Assembly (NCBI RefSeq): GCF_030687535.1
Contig: NZ_CP117437.1
Coordinates: 3,555,501 to 3,619,500 of the forward strand
Reading direction: 5' to 3'
DNA: 64,000 nt
Source: Pseudomonas sp. FP2335
GTDB taxonomy: Bacteria > Pseudomonadota > Gammaproteobacteria > Pseudomonadales > Pseudomonadaceae
The position numbers and the translations under genes are program-made. This document shows, piece by piece, positions 43,788-53,254 of the stretch (positions within the stretch are counted from its first letter, which is position 1; every line of letters begins with the position of its first letter). The notes under the pieces were generated by a model. That model was not told the origin of the DNA. It saw only the letters and a program-made list of their open reading frames with translations, and ran no database searches.

Positions 43788-44684
43788 TCAGGCCGTTGAA
43801 CGCACCCGCGTTGCCTGCCAGCACATCAGTGAGCCCAGCGTTACCAGGACTGCGCCTTGCCAGAACTGTGCAGTGAGATGCGCACCCAGCCACACAGCGG
43901 CAAATGCCGAAGACAACACCGGCGCAGAGTACGAGGCAGTGGAGAGCAACGTCAGGTTGCCGCGCAGTATTCCGACGTTCCACAGCGCATAACCGCCGGC
44001 CATGGCCACACCGGCCGCACCCAGTTGCAGGCTGCCATTGAAAGTGAATGCCGGCAGCACTTCGCTGCTCAGCGCGTATTTCAACCAGAGCACACTGGCG
44101 GCCAGGATGAAAAACAGCATCACCAGATTTTGCCCGCCGGCGTAGCGTCGGGTGACATTGCAGTAAAGCGCAAAAGTGACTGCACAGCCGAGCGCGAGGC
44201 TATAGCTCAGGGGGTTGCTGTTCACATTGGCGACGATGGTGGCCAAGGCCAGGCCATCGCCGCTCACCACCCACACGATGCCGAACAACGCCAGCACGGT
44301 GCCAGGCAGGATCAGCCAACGGGCCTTTTGCCCATTCATGACGATGGCGAGCAGTACGGTCAGGCATGGCCACAGGTAATTCACCACACCCAGCTCAATC
44401 GCCTGGTTGTGATTGCTTGCGTAACCCAATGCCAGCGACAGGCACAATTCGTACGCCACAAACAGCGCACTGCCCACAATCAGGTAGAACCAGGAGGTGG
44501 CGCGCACCCGCGGCCGTCCCAGGAACATCACCAGCAGCACCGCTCCCAGTGTGTAGATCAACGCCGCACCGCCCAATGGGCCGAACAGTTCACTGACGCT
44601 GCGGATAAGCCCGGCGGCGGTACTCCACAGGAGAATCGCTACCAAACCGCATGCAGTGGCTGCACGCTCGCTGTTGATCTGCAT
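43788..44684 (-). CDS. yddG: Aromatic amino acid exporter of the DMT superfamily (YddG)
   Basis: A 298-residue inner-membrane protein with ten hydrophobic helices in two EamA repeats. ATACGLVAILLWSTAAGLIRSVSELFGPLGGAALIYT at the N-terminus, SLALGYASNHNQAIELGVVNYLWPCLT and LSTASYSAPVLSSAFAAVWLG are characteristic of YddG, an exporter of Phe, Tyr, Trp and methyl viologen. AAGAGG lies upstream of the ATG. Single gene. Confidence 0.88.
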   Translation of the reverse strand: MQINSERAATACGLVAILLWSTAAGLIRSVSELFGPLGGAALIYTLGAVLLVMFLGRPRVRATSWFYLIVGSALFVAYELCLSLALGYASNHNQAIELGVVNYLWPCLTVLLAIVMNGQKARWLILPGTVLALFGIVWVVSGDGLALATIVANVNSNPLSYSLALGCAVTFALYCNVTRRYAGGQNLVMLFFILAASVLWLKYALSSEVLPAFTFNGSLQLGAAGVAMAGGYALWNVGILRGNLTLLSTASYSAPVLSSAFAAVWLGAHLTAQFWQGAVLVTLGSLMCWQATRVRSTA

Positions 44685-44828
44685 TGAGGCCTCTTGGGCA
44701 AAGCGGATGGGGTGCTAGGCGGCTGAAACCGTCTATCACGGGGCAATTGGACATTTTTAGCCACAAGGATGTAAAGCAAGACGAGGATAACGCCATGCTT
44801 TTTCCCTGCTATGGCGTACGCATGTGGC

Positions 44829-45584
44829 TCACTGTACCGGCAGAAAATTCATCAGCAACAAGCTCTGCGCATAGTTGACCCCGATCCGCCGGTAGCGCTC
44901 ATCCAGCAGTTGGGTCAACAGGTCGAGGCGCGCGACGACCTTGCCAAACTCCACGGCAAAACTGAGGTTGCTGCCCTCCTCCGAGATTTCGTTGGAGAAC
45001 AGCAGCAACACGCCATTGGCATCCTGGCGCTGGCTGAGCAGCCAGGTGGCTTTCTCGATGTTGCGTGCGGCGTTGCTGACGAATTGCGGGTTGATTGAAT
45101 CGGTGAGGTAAAACTCGGTGCGCCCGCCGTGGGCGGTAACGATCATGCTGCCGATGGCATAGATAAACGCACCGACACGATCGCCGCGAAACTCCGGGCT
45201 CAAGGAGTAGCTCAACGCCGCCAGGTCGCGCCGCTCGCCAAGGGCTGGCAACGGGCGACGGTTTTCGATCGCCAGGCGGATTTCCCGGGCCGCGCTCACC
45301 GCATCCGGGTATCCCGATTGCCGCCATTGGCTGGGGTTGCGCAGGTAAAGTTTGTTCATCAGCAAATACAGACTTTGCAGATTGGCGCGCATGCCCAGGG
45401 TCGCCATGCGATCAACGCTGGTCTGAAAGAACTCATCCGGCTTGCCGTTGCTCAATTGCTTGGCCACATCTCGCGCCTGCTGCTGGCTGCAACCGACAGT
45501 ACAGAGCATGAACGCGGCAGCCAGTAGCAGAGGCTGACGCGTCCAGCGACGCTTGCATGAAGTAAACAGACGAACTATCGGCAC
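44829..45584 (-). CDS. Hypothetical lipoprotein
   Basis: About 251 residues if read from GTG 45584 (an ATG lies further upstream at 45653). The N-terminus is basic, then LLLAAAFMLCTVGC gives a lipobox with the acylated Cys, so a membrane-anchored lipoprotein is expected. The mature part is helical with no known motif (FYLTDSINPQFVSNAARNIEKATWLLSQRQDANGVLLLFSNEI). Start choice is uncertain because the Shine-Dalgarno is poor in both cases. Function unknown. Confidence 0.65.
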   Translation of the reverse strand: MPIVRLFTSCKRRWTRQPLLLAAAFMLCTVGCSQQQARDVAKQLSNGKPDEFFQTSVDRMATLGMRANLQSLYLLMNKLYLRNPSQWRQSGYPDAVSAAREIRLAIENRRPLPALGERRDLAALSYSLSPEFRGDRVGAFIYAIGSMIVTAHGGRTEFYLTDSINPQFVSNAARNIEKATWLLSQRQDANGVLLLFSNEISEEGSNLSFAVEFGKVVARLDLLTQLLDERYRRIGVNYAQSLLLMNFLPVQ

Positions 45585-45674
45585 CAGGTCTCGCTCTTGT
45601 GACCACAGGGAGTGTTTATGTGGTGGGGTCAGAGATAGAGCGAGGAAATGCAAAAAAGTGCGATAGGCGCTTGC

Positions 45675-45971
45675 TTAAACAGCGGCCTCAAGCAACAAGA
45701 CCGTGGAAGGCCCGGCGCGGAACGTAGGATTGTGCCGGCTCGCCGCGATCATATGGGGCGTGGCGTGGTGGGCTTCGAGCGCAGCTTTGGACGCCCACTT
45801 CTCGATCAGCACGAAACTGTCCGGGTTGCCGGAGACGGGGTGCAGGTCATATTGAATACAGCCTTGCTCGGCCCTGACCAGCGGCGCCAGTTGCGCGAAC
45901 GCTGCCAACTGGTCCGGCCCGCGGCCCGGTTGGGTCTGGATAATCACGACAAGCCGTACTTCATCTGACAT
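45675..45971 (-). CDS. ABM-domain (YgiN-like) monooxygenase family protein
   Basis: 98 residues forming a single ABM ferredoxin-like domain (VRLVVIIQTQPGRG, EQGCIQYDLHPVSGNPDSFVLIEKWASKAALEAHHATPHM). Close relatives are quinol monooxygenase YgiN or heme-degrading-like small proteins; no heme ligand is obvious. The ATG at 45971 follows GAAGGG. Cytoplasmic, probably homodimeric. Confidence 0.83.
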   Translation of the reverse strand: MSDEVRLVVIIQTQPGRGPDQLAAFAQLAPLVRAEQGCIQYDLHPVSGNPDSFVLIEKWASKAALEAHHATPHMIAASRHNPTFRAGPSTVLLLEAAV

Positions 45972-46131
45972 GGATAACACCCTTCACTGTGGGAAAAATG
46001 AACCGACACAGTACGCCAGCTGACCAGCGAGGCACAGTCCTACAAAAAAGCTCGTATTGCAGGCTTTCCTTTCACGCCGTTTTCACAGACGGAGGCTTAT
46101 GGTTAATCCAGCTCCTAATGAACATCCCTTT

Positions 46132-46160
46132 AGCCCGTGCCCCCATCGCGGGCTTTTCTT
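46132..46160 (+). terminator. Possible rightward terminator hairpin without an identified gene
   Basis: AGCCCG / CGGGCT arms followed by TTTTCTTT. No coding gene ending here on the + strand was recognised, so the upstream ~160 bases could hold a small RNA or a gene remnant. Weak evidence. Confidence 0.35.
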
Positions 46161-46230
46161 TGTCTGGGATTTATCAGGCAATGTGCGGCAGCGCCGCGAG
46201 CCGGCTGGCCCATCAGCGGCGGATGGCGGC

Positions 46231-46614
46231 CTACGGTTCCTTGCTCGATGGAAGCGAGGTGACCAGGCCTACGCAGCGATTCAGCATCTGGACGCCGAAG
46301 GCTTCGGAAACTGCCACGTGCTCTTTTTCGGTGTTGGCAACCTGAACATTTTTTGCCTCTCGAATGAAATAGGCTCGCATCTTTTTTTGCTCATCGGAGG
46401 GCTCAGAGTAGGCGTCATCAGGGTAAGTCGGCGTGGGTTCCCCCTTCTGCCTGGCGTACATCACCAAAGTGCCGTCGTTCTGCCAGGTCCGACAGAACGC
46501 GATTTCGCCCTCGGTCAACTTGATCTTGTCTCCGTCGCTGCTCCACGCCCAGGTGTTGGAAGCGCAAATCAGGCTGGTGCCGGCGAGCAGGAGGCTGGCG
46601 GTCAATCGTTTCAT
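46231..46614 (-). CDS. Small exported hypothetical protein
   Basis: A 127-residue protein with a Sec leader (MKRLTASLLLAGTSLICASNTWA). The mature part (WSSDGDKIKLTEGEIAFCRTWQNDGTLVMYARQ, then MLNRCVGLVTSL) has two Cys that could form a disulfide. The ATG at 46614 follows GAAGGATCAC. No family recognised; likely periplasmic. Confidence 0.7.
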   Translation of the reverse strand: MKRLTASLLLAGTSLICASNTWAWSSDGDKIKLTEGEIAFCRTWQNDGTLVMYARQKGEPTPTYPDDAYSEPSDEQKKMRAYFIREAKNVQVANTEKEHVAVSEAFGVQMLNRCVGLVTSLPSSKEP

Positions 46615-46697
46615 CGGGTGTGATCCTTCACGGTAGAGGGTCGATGCCATCGCGGGGCGCAGTCGTTCGGACCGCGTGTTCGACAGTGGGTTCCGGG

Positions 46698-47231
46698 CTA
46701 ACGTGGCAGCGCCTGGATGACATCCGCCGCCATCTTTTGCGCATCCCGCGTTCCATCAATGCGCAACACCTGGGCCGTTTGCTCCGACAGCCACCTCTCG
46801 TGCCACGCGCGGTTGCGCCCTGAAAAGCCCGGATCGTCATACTGCGAAGCCCACTCCCGAAAGGCCACATGGATCTGGTGCATGTCGCCACCGGGCGCGA
46901 TCCGATCGCCAAAGCGCTGTTTTTCACGGGCCGCCAGGCGTTCGAGACGAACGGGCGTGGGTGTCACCACGAACACGATCAGGTCGACAGCAGCCATCAG
47001 GGCGTCGCCCCAGCCCATGCAGGAACCGGTCAACAGCCAAGCTTCGCAACTGAGTGTTTGCTGAATCAATGACACACGTTCATCGGCGGGTCGCTTGGTC
47101 GTAAACGGCGGGTTTGTGGGCATCCAGTAGAAGTCATCGACGTCGACGTGTTGCACATCGAGCCGCGTGGCAAGGTTCTGGCCCAGGGTGGTGACACCTG
47201 CGCACGAGGCGCCAGTGATGTAGATCCGCAT
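46698..47231 (-). CDS. P-loop nucleoside/adenylate-kinase-like protein with atypical Walker A
   Basis: 177 residues of the shikimate/adenylate-kinase-like P-loop fold: MRIYITGASCAGVTTLG at the N-terminus, DVDDFYWMPTNPPF and VFVVTPTPVRLERLAAREKQRFGDRI (lid-like). The Walker A reads GASCAGVTT, with Val where the invariant Lys is expected. Relatives with GASGxGTTTLG-type loops exist, so this may be a subfamily trait. Strong GGAGG upstream. Cytoplasmic; substrate unknown. Confidence 0.77.
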   Translation of the reverse strand: MRIYITGASCAGVTTLGQNLATRLDVQHVDVDDFYWMPTNPPFTTKRPADERVSLIQQTLSCEAWLLTGSCMGWGDALMAAVDLIVFVVTPTPVRLERLAAREKQRFGDRIAPGGDMHQIHVAFREWASQYDDPGFSGRNRAWHERWLSEQTAQVLRIDGTRDAQKMAADVIQALPR

Positions 47232-47395
47232 GTTTTCCTCCGTGAACGCGCGACCAGCCTACAGCAGATCACCGAGGGGGATTGTTCACGGCTAACTACG
47301 CCATCCACTTTCGCACGCCTATCAAGGTTCGTATCACCTTAGAGGCGTTTGAAAAGCCGAAATGGAAAATCCGTAACTGGATGGATGTGCTTTGC

Positions 47396-48028
47396 TCATT
47401 TGTCCAGATTCAGTAGTTCGTGCATCCGTTCGCCGATGATTCCCCGCAACCACGTCGCATGAAACTCCATGTTTTCCAGAGAAGTGCCCTGCGCAAACCG
47501 GAACTCGAATACCTTGTTCTTTTGTCCCTGAAACACCACGCTAAAATGGCCATCGCGGTCAAACGCAGCGACCACATAGGGGCAGATGTAAATAATGTCG
47601 CTGAATGGCACGCGCCATTGAGTGGGTTTACGTCCGCTCCGAGTGACCGTGAGGGTCAGCAGTCGCTGGTTTTCGTCGAACGTGAAGGCCTCCACGCTAG
47701 GCTCAGAAAATATCCACGCAAAGACCAAGCCCATAAGCACGACAAAACCAAGCAGGAACAGGATGAACGACGATGTTGTGAAACTCGACTCATCCCCGGA
47801 TGGCACGTCCTGCATCGCACCGAGCCCGACAAAAAGCAGTATCGCCAGGCAGAAGGCCGGCAACAGCATAAGCACCGCGCAGCAGAAGCCCAAAATGGCC
47901 GAACCGGTGTTGCTAATGGTCAAGAAGTCCGGACCGCTATGCCAAACAGGCGGATGGGCGGCGGTGCTTTCAGTGCTTGGTGCGGCGGGAGGTGTTGCGA
48001 AGTGATCAGGTGGACGTTGACGGTTCAT
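47396..48028 (-). CDS. Hypothetical two-helix membrane protein
   Basis: A 210-residue protein with a Pro-rich N-terminus, two hydrophobic segments (about 45-70 and 88-108) and a C-terminal soluble domain of PH-like strands (VEAFTFDENQRLLTLTVTRSGRKPTQWRVPFSDI, HFSVVFQGQKNKVFEFRFAQG). The start at 48028 has GGAG upstream. Function unknown; such domains often mediate membrane or protein binding. Confidence 0.68.
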   Translation of the reverse strand: MNRQRPPDHFATPPAAPSTESTAAHPPVWHSGPDFLTISNTGSAILGFCCAVLMLLPAFCLAILLFVGLGAMQDVPSGDESSFTTSSFILFLLGFVVLMGLVFAWIFSEPSVEAFTFDENQRLLTLTVTRSGRKPTQWRVPFSDIIYICPYVVAAFDRDGHFSVVFQGQKNKVFEFRFAQGTSLENMEFHATWLRGIIGERMHELLNLDK

Positions 48029-48127
48029 CCAGCAGGCTCCAAGGGTGCGGCGTAGACATTTTCGCTGCACTAGCACCGATATATGTAAGGATACTTTCCA
48101 TTACACGGATGAAAAAAGGAAGACGCC

Positions 48128-48565
48128 ATGGAAGCAGTAGTCCGGCTTGCCAAACTTGCCGATGTCGATGCGATTTTCAAGATTCGAACCAGCGTTCAGG
48201 AAAATCACTTATCTGAAGATCAGTTAGCGGATATGGGGATAACACCTGAAGCCATAAGTCAGGCAATTTCAGAGACTCCGTGCGCTTGGGTCGCGCAGGT
48301 CTGTGGTGTTCCAGTAGGTTTTTCGATGGTCGATATTGAAGATGGCTGCGTATTCGCGGTCTTCGTCCTACCGGAATTCGAAGGGTACGGGTTGGGACGT
48401 AATCTGATGCACAAAGCAGAGTCTTTCCTGTTTCAACGCCATCAGAAGATATGGCTAGAAACCGCTGAAGCAAGCCGTGCGAGCGGATTCTATAGAAACC
48501 TTGGCTGGCAGCCCGTGAAGAATCTAGGGCAAGGGGACATTCGTTTTGAGAAGCAACGGAAGTAA
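48128..48565 (+). CDS. GNAT-family N-acetyltransferase
   Basis: 145 residues of the GNAT fold: VRLAKLADVDAIFKIR at beta 1, VFAVFVLPEFEGYGLGRNLM as the acetyl-CoA pyrophosphate-binding motif A, and ASGFYRNLGWQPV at motif B. AGGAAG lies before the ATG. Base composition is lower in GC than the surroundings, suggesting recent acquisition. Substrate unknown. Confidence 0.85.
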   Translation: MEAVVRLAKLADVDAIFKIRTSVQENHLSEDQLADMGITPEAISQAISETPCAWVAQVCGVPVGFSMVDIEDGCVFAVFVLPEFEGYGLGRNLMHKAESFLFQRHQKIWLETAEASRASGFYRNLGWQPVKNLGQGDIRFEKQRK

Positions 48566-48656
48566 CGCCTGCAAAAGATCAAGATATGACGGGGGGCCTT
48601 TGTCAATGCACTCGTCACCCGGAAGGTCTCAGCCTGCCTGGAAAAACCGGGCCGAT

Positions 48657-49094
48657 TCAATCAAATCGCTTCTGCATAAAAAACCGGTTGTATCCAGCGA
48701 CGGGATAATCCTTAAGTTCTCCAAATAGGCTGAAGCCCAAGTGGCGGTAAAAGTCCGGAGCCTGGAAAGAGAATGTGTCCAGCCAGATACCTTGGCAGCC
48801 TTTCTCACGCGCCTGAGCTTCCGCCCTGGCCATCAATTTTGCGCCCAGACCCTGCCCTCGCGCCGCTTCGGGCACCACCAGCAATTCAACGAATAACCAC
48901 TGTCCAGAAATTCTCGCGTATAGCCCACCTTGAGTGGCGCCCACGTCATCCTTGATTAAAAGCGCAAACTTTTCAGTTTCGATAAGGCCCGCTTGGGCTT
49001 GGTTGTATTCTTTCAATGGCGCCAGAATCGCCTGGTAGTCGACCTCTTGCGGCGCGTCATTCAGCTCTATCCGTAAGCCCACGGTGTTCTCCAT
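48657..49094 (-). CDS. GNAT-family N-acetyltransferase
   Basis: 145 residues: VELLVVPEAARGQGLGAKLMARAEAQAREKGCQGIWLDTFSFQAPDFYRHLGFSLFGEL is the standard GNAT core with motif A RGQGLGAKL. Convergent with the other acetyltransferase gene at 48128, which is not a close copy. Substrate unknown. Confidence 0.85.
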   Translation of the reverse strand: MENTVGLRIELNDAPQEVDYQAILAPLKEYNQAQAGLIETEKFALLIKDDVGATQGGLYARISGQWLFVELLVVPEAARGQGLGAKLMARAEAQAREKGCQGIWLDTFSFQAPDFYRHLGFSLFGELKDYPVAGYNRFFMQKRFD

Positions 49095-49489
49095 TCAAGT
49101 AGTTTGTGGTTAAACGACTGCCCAACCATTGCTCCGGTTGCGCTTCGACGACACACGCGACAAAACAATTACGAAAACCAGAGAAAGGAGACAGGGGAGA
49201 TACGCATCCAGCACCCGCTGGTGTGCAGTTCCCACGACATTCGCCCGAAAACGCGCAAGCGGATTCCAGATATGGGCGATGCCAGCGGCATTGGGGGAAA
49301 CCGCCTGACCTCTCTGGACCAAGAAGCCGATCAGGCGCTTATATTTACCCGCCAATTCGGCAGCAGCGAAGGCACTCTGCGTCATTGGCGCTTAACCGTG
49401 CGATTCCCGTGAGGCGAACATTTCATCAGAGATGGAAACCTTTTTAGTGCTTCCGTGACTGGTAAAAGACGCCCCCGAACATCAAATCG
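49095..49489. other. Non-coding or decayed stretch, nothing recognised
   Basis: About 395 bases between two leftward genes. The two short open frames on the + strand have no recognisable family or ribosome-binding site, and no palindrome or RNA gene was seen. Confidence 0.4.
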
Positions 49490-49981
49490 TTATTTGGCTT
49501 GGCGAAGCACAAGCTCTGACAGACGGGTCTTAACCCGGAAGCAGAATTCACGGATTTGAAATTGATAAGCCGGCATAACCATGTAGTTCAAATCAGGACC
49601 CAGCGAGTCTTTGATTTCCATGTATTTTGCAGTCTTGGCCGCAATACCTTGGTATTCCGCTTCGTATTTGGCGTAAGACGCTTTGTTGTAAACCTTCAAA
49701 ACATCCAACTCTTTACGGCATTGCTCAGCGCGATTTTGGTTCAAGTTTGTTTCAGAGTCTGACTGATCGGCCTCAGCAGAAGCGTGGGCTTGCGCGTCAG
49801 CACTGGTTGCGGGTGCAGCCTCATATCGCACAGTATAGGGTGTCGAAGGTGCGGCTTCAGGTGGTGCTTGTTGTACTACGGCAGGAGGCGGCGTCACTTC
49901 TTTAGGTTTTTCTGGAGTTTTCGTAGCGCATCCCGAGAGGGCAAGTCCTACCACTACAACGATGCCACACATTTTATCCAT
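49490..49981 (-). CDS. Hypothetical lipoprotein with Pro/Ala-rich linker
   Basis: 163 residues from ATG 49981. GIVVVVGLALSGC gives a clear lipobox. A Pro/Ala/Gln-rich linker (about 20-75) is followed by a helical domain (NRAEQCRKELDVLKVYNKASYAKYEAEYQGIAAKTAKYMEIKDSLG). The layout suggests an outer-membrane lipoprotein reaching into the periplasm. AT-richer than neighbours. No known family recognised. Confidence 0.7.
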   Translation of the reverse strand: MDKMCGIVVVVGLALSGCATKTPEKPKEVTPPPAVVQQAPPEAAPSTPYTVRYEAAPATSADAQAHASAEADQSDSETNLNQNRAEQCRKELDVLKVYNKASYAKYEAEYQGIAAKTAKYMEIKDSLGPDLNYMVMPAYQFQIREFCFRVKTRLSELVLRQAK

Positions 49982-50425
49982 CGGTTCCACCAAAAAGTAA
50001 TTACGGCTGGCTGAGTCGTTAGGTTCTGGGTAAAAGTAAAAACTCACTCAATGATCGAGTGTAAATTTTCTACCAGCCTCAAGGCGCTCAGCCCCTCTTC
50101 CTTGAGTACACAGATGAAGGATAGTAGTAAAAAAACAAAGACATGACGAGAAAAAGCTCGCCAGAAAAGCCACAGAGTTAGTGGGACATTTTCGGTGGGA
50201 CCAAGCTGCGCATATACCCTGATTGCATCGCGCCTGGTTCCCACATTTGCGAGCATCACCGTCGTCAGTGATCGGGGATGGTGGGCGTCCACGACCACGA
50301 GTCTGCAAAGTGTCTGGAGAATTCGGGGCGATTTACTTAGAAACTGCGGGTAACACAGTCAATCAACAACTCGCGTAGTTTGCTGTTAAAACGGCCCCAA
50401 CAGCTCTTCATCGGTGCGCCTCACC
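49982..50425. other. Intergenic region upstream of the MalT-like regulator, nothing recognised
   Basis: About 440 bases of comparatively AT-rich sequence between divergent genes. It presumably contains both promoters, but no convincing -35/-10 pair, operator or RNA gene was identified. Short leftward open frames here lack protein character. Confidence 0.4.
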
Positions 50426-53083
50426 ATGAAACAACAGTCCCCCGCTCATTCATCCAATGCTTGGTATTGGATCGGTAAACTCACCCCTCCACAGCCAATG
50501 CTCACCTCAGTTGTGCGTGAGGCCTTGCTGGCTTCCATGCAAACGAACGCCCTTGTCCCATTGACACTGCTGACGGCCCCCGCTGGTTACGGTAAAACCA
50601 CGCTGCTGATGCAATCGCACGCAGCCATACGGCAGCAGACACCCAAGGCAATAGTGGCCTGGTTGTCACTGGACGAGTCTGACGCAGACCCCAATCGCTT
50701 CCTCGCGTACCTGATCCTTTCGCTGGACCATGCCGGTGTTGCGCTGGCGCACTTGCCGCGCCTGGCAGCCTTGCAAGCCTTGGATGTACAACCACAACGC
50801 ACGATCCAGGCGCTACTGCGCGCGCTTGCCGAGGAAGATCGGGCGATCACGCTTTTTTTGGATGACTATCACCTCGCCGCCAGCCCGGAAGTGAGTTCGA
50901 TACTAGGTGTATTAACAGAGCAAGCCGCGTCGGGCTTGCGTTGGGTGGTCGCCAGCAGGACCCGTCCGGACTGGCCGCTGTCACGCTGGAAAGCCAAAGG
51001 CTGGGTACACGAGATCAGCGCCCGGGAGTTGATCCTGTCCTTGCACGAGGTGCGTGGCATTCTAGGCAATGGATTGGATGAGAACGACCTATGTCGCGTA
51101 CACATCGCGACCGAGGGTTGGGCCGTGGCAGTGCAATTGGCACGCCTCTGGCGTACCAGCATTGACGGCTCGGTGTATGGCTTGACAGCGTTCTCCGGGG
51201 GAGTGACGGACGTTGCGAACTACCTCACCGCGCATGTATTCAACAGCCTGTCCGCGGACTGCCAATCACTGCTGCTGCAGACCTCTTTGCTGCAACGGTT
51301 CAATGCCGATTTGGCAGATGCGGTGCGCGGCCGCCATGACAGCGCAGACCTCTTCAGGCAACTATCGCACCTCGACACGCTACTGATTCCCCTGGACCCC
51401 GAACGCCAGTGGTTTCGCTATCACGCATTGCTACGTGACTTCCTGCGCTTGCGTATCGACAGTCATCAAGCCCAGGCAATTCACCGCGCCGCCGCACATT
51501 GGTTGGCGCAGCAACAGGACTGGAGCCAAGCCATTCATCACGCGCTCAAGGCGGGGGACATCCCACTGGCGGTGAACCTGGTGGTCCGCGCAGGCGGCTG
51601 GGAACTGGTGCTGCACCATGGCATTCGTTACGCCCAGGGTTTGTTGAGTCAGTTCGACGCCGTTACCTGCAATACCCAGCCGGACCTCCTGCTGCTCCAA
51701 GCCTACCTGCACGCCAAGCTGGGCGATCACAAATTGTCCACACAGCTGTTGCACCTGGCCCGTGGCACGGTGGTCGGGGATGCACGACTGGCCCGAGACT
51801 TTCATGTTATCCAAACCTTGGCGAATGCTTACCAGGACTGCTTTGAGTGCCTTGATGCTGATGTTACGACGTTCCATAGCAGCCCCTATCCCCTTGACCA
51901 GACCCTCGCGCAAGCCACGCTGGAGTGCGTGCACGCACTGGCGGACCTGACGCGCGGCGAGTTGGTTTCGAGCCTGCGCACCATCAGGGACGCTCACGTC
52001 AAAATGCGCGTGATCGCCAGCCCGCGTGGCGAAAACTACTGCCGGATCCATGAAGCCCAGGCCCTGGCGTTATCAGGGTCTATCAACGAAGCCGCTACAT
52101 TGGTGGACGAGGCCCTGGCATTTGCCGACGGCCATTTTGGTCAGGAGAGTTCGCTGCGGGCCCTGGTCGGCTGCTTCAAGGCACGCCAGCTCTATTGGCA
52201 AGGTACTTGGTCCGAAATCCAGCCGTGGTTGGATGACGGCTGGGCTGCATTGGAACACGCCGATGGCTGGCTCGATGTGGTTGCGATGACGGCGGAGGTA
52301 GCGTGGCGTTCGCGGTTACGCAGCCATGGGTTACATGCCGCACTGCAGGAGTTGGACCATGCCGACCACCTGGCGCACGCGCGCCAGTGGCCACGGCTAT
52401 TGCGTCTGGTACAGGCCTGGCGCATCGATGCCCAGGTACAGAGTGGGCAACTGCATGCCGCTCGCCAAGCGCTCCTGCAGGCCAATCTGGAACAGATTGC
52501 AGGTCAGCGCGAAGACTGGCGTAGTCAGGAAGCTGCCAGCCTGGCATTGGGCCGCTTGCGGTTGCTCAGCGGTCACTCGGGCGCCGCATGGACCGACCTT
52601 CAACGAACCGCTGAAGAGATGGAGAACAAAGGTCTGCGTCTACCCGCCTGGCGCTTGAGGTTGATGGCCCTGGCCGCGGCGAAAAACGGCCGGCAGCTCC
52701 AAGCAGAAGAACTCGACATGGCCCTTGCCCCGATCATGCAGTACGCCCTGCCCGGCCTGTTGCTGGAAGTCGGCCCCAGCCTGCTGCCGGCACTGGAGGC
52801 CTACCCCAAACCCACAACACTACTGACCACAGCCATCACGCGACTGCGCGGCTGGCGCTCGCACCCAACGCCGGCGCACATGGCCCTGAGTGGCAAGGAA
52901 GCGCAGATACTGGAGCTGCTTGTCAGCGGTCAATCCAACAAGGCCATCGCCCTCGCCCTGGACATCTCCGAGAACACGGTAAAGTTCCACCTCAAACACC
53001 TGTTCGCCAAGCTGGGCGTGGACAACCGCACCGCGGCAATCAGCGCTGCAATACGCCAAGGGCACCTCGACACCACTTTCTAA
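50426..53083 (+). CDS. MalT-like LuxR-family ATP-dependent transcriptional regulator
   Basis: An 885-residue STAND ATPase regulator. N-terminal NB-ARC-like ATPase with Walker A APAGYGKTT (51-59) and Walker B ITLFLDDYHLA; central helical repeats; C-terminal LuxR HTH (ALSGKEAQILELLVSGQSNKAIALALDISENTVKFHLKHLFAKLGV). MalT-type proteins bind an inducer, oligomerise with ATP and activate nearby operons. It lies 170 bases upstream of the hyuA-type gene on the same strand, so it is the likely activator of that catabolic operon. Start GTG 50414 is an alternative. Confidence 0.9.
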   Translation: MKQQSPAHSSNAWYWIGKLTPPQPMLTSVVREALLASMQTNALVPLTLLTAPAGYGKTTLLMQSHAAIRQQTPKAIVAWLSLDESDADPNRFLAYLILSLDHAGVALAHLPRLAALQALDVQPQRTIQALLRALAEEDRAITLFLDDYHLAASPEVSSILGVLTEQAASGLRWVVASRTRPDWPLSRWKAKGWVHEISARELILSLHEVRGILGNGLDENDLCRVHIATEGWAVAVQLARLWRTSIDGSVYGLTAFSGGVTDVANYLTAHVFNSLSADCQSLLLQTSLLQRFNADLADAVRGRHDSADLFRQLSHLDTLLIPLDPERQWFRYHALLRDFLRLRIDSHQAQAIHRAAAHWLAQQQDWSQAIHHALKAGDIPLAVNLVVRAGGWELVLHHGIRYAQGLLSQFDAVTCNTQPDLLLLQAYLHAKLGDHKLSTQLLHLARGTVVGDARLARDFHVIQTLANAYQDCFECLDADVTTFHSSPYPLDQTLAQATLECVHALADLTRGELVSSLRTIRDAHVKMRVIASPRGENYCRIHEAQALALSGSINEAATLVDEALAFADGHFGQESSLRALVGCFKARQLYWQGTWSEIQPWLDDGWAALEHADGWLDVVAMTAEVAWRSRLRSHGLHAALQELDHADHLAHARQWPRLLRLVQAWRIDAQVQSGQLHAARQALLQANLEQIAGQREDWRSQEAASLALGRLRLLSGHSGAAWTDLQRTAEEMENKGLRLPAWRLRLMALAAAKNGRQLQAEELDMALAPIMQYALPGLLLEVGPSLLPALEAYPKPTTLLTTAITRLRGWRSHPTPAHMALSGKEAQILELLVSGQSNKAIALALDISENTVKFHLKHLFAKLGVDNRTAAISAAIRQGHLDTTF

Positions 53084-53254
53084 GCCACCAACCCACCCAG
53101 GCGGGTAGGTCTTGCCACCTATCGGCCTGCGACCTACCCGCCCCATCTGTGGCCCCCCGCCCAGCGCCCTGCCTAGCATCGTGACCATCAGCAATGAGGG
53201 GCGCCATGCCGTCCTTCTCCTGCTTGCGCCAAGACACGATCCAGGAGACGAACC

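Noticed and set aside
45989..46623. Two + strand open frames near the terminator-like hairpin
   Set aside because: They overlap the exported-protein gene in antisense, have no ribosome-binding site and no recognisable family; kept only as a possible gene remnant.
49104..49447. Overlapping ~100-codon + strand open frames
   Set aside because: No Shine-Dalgarno, no domain, and composition unlike neighbouring proteins.
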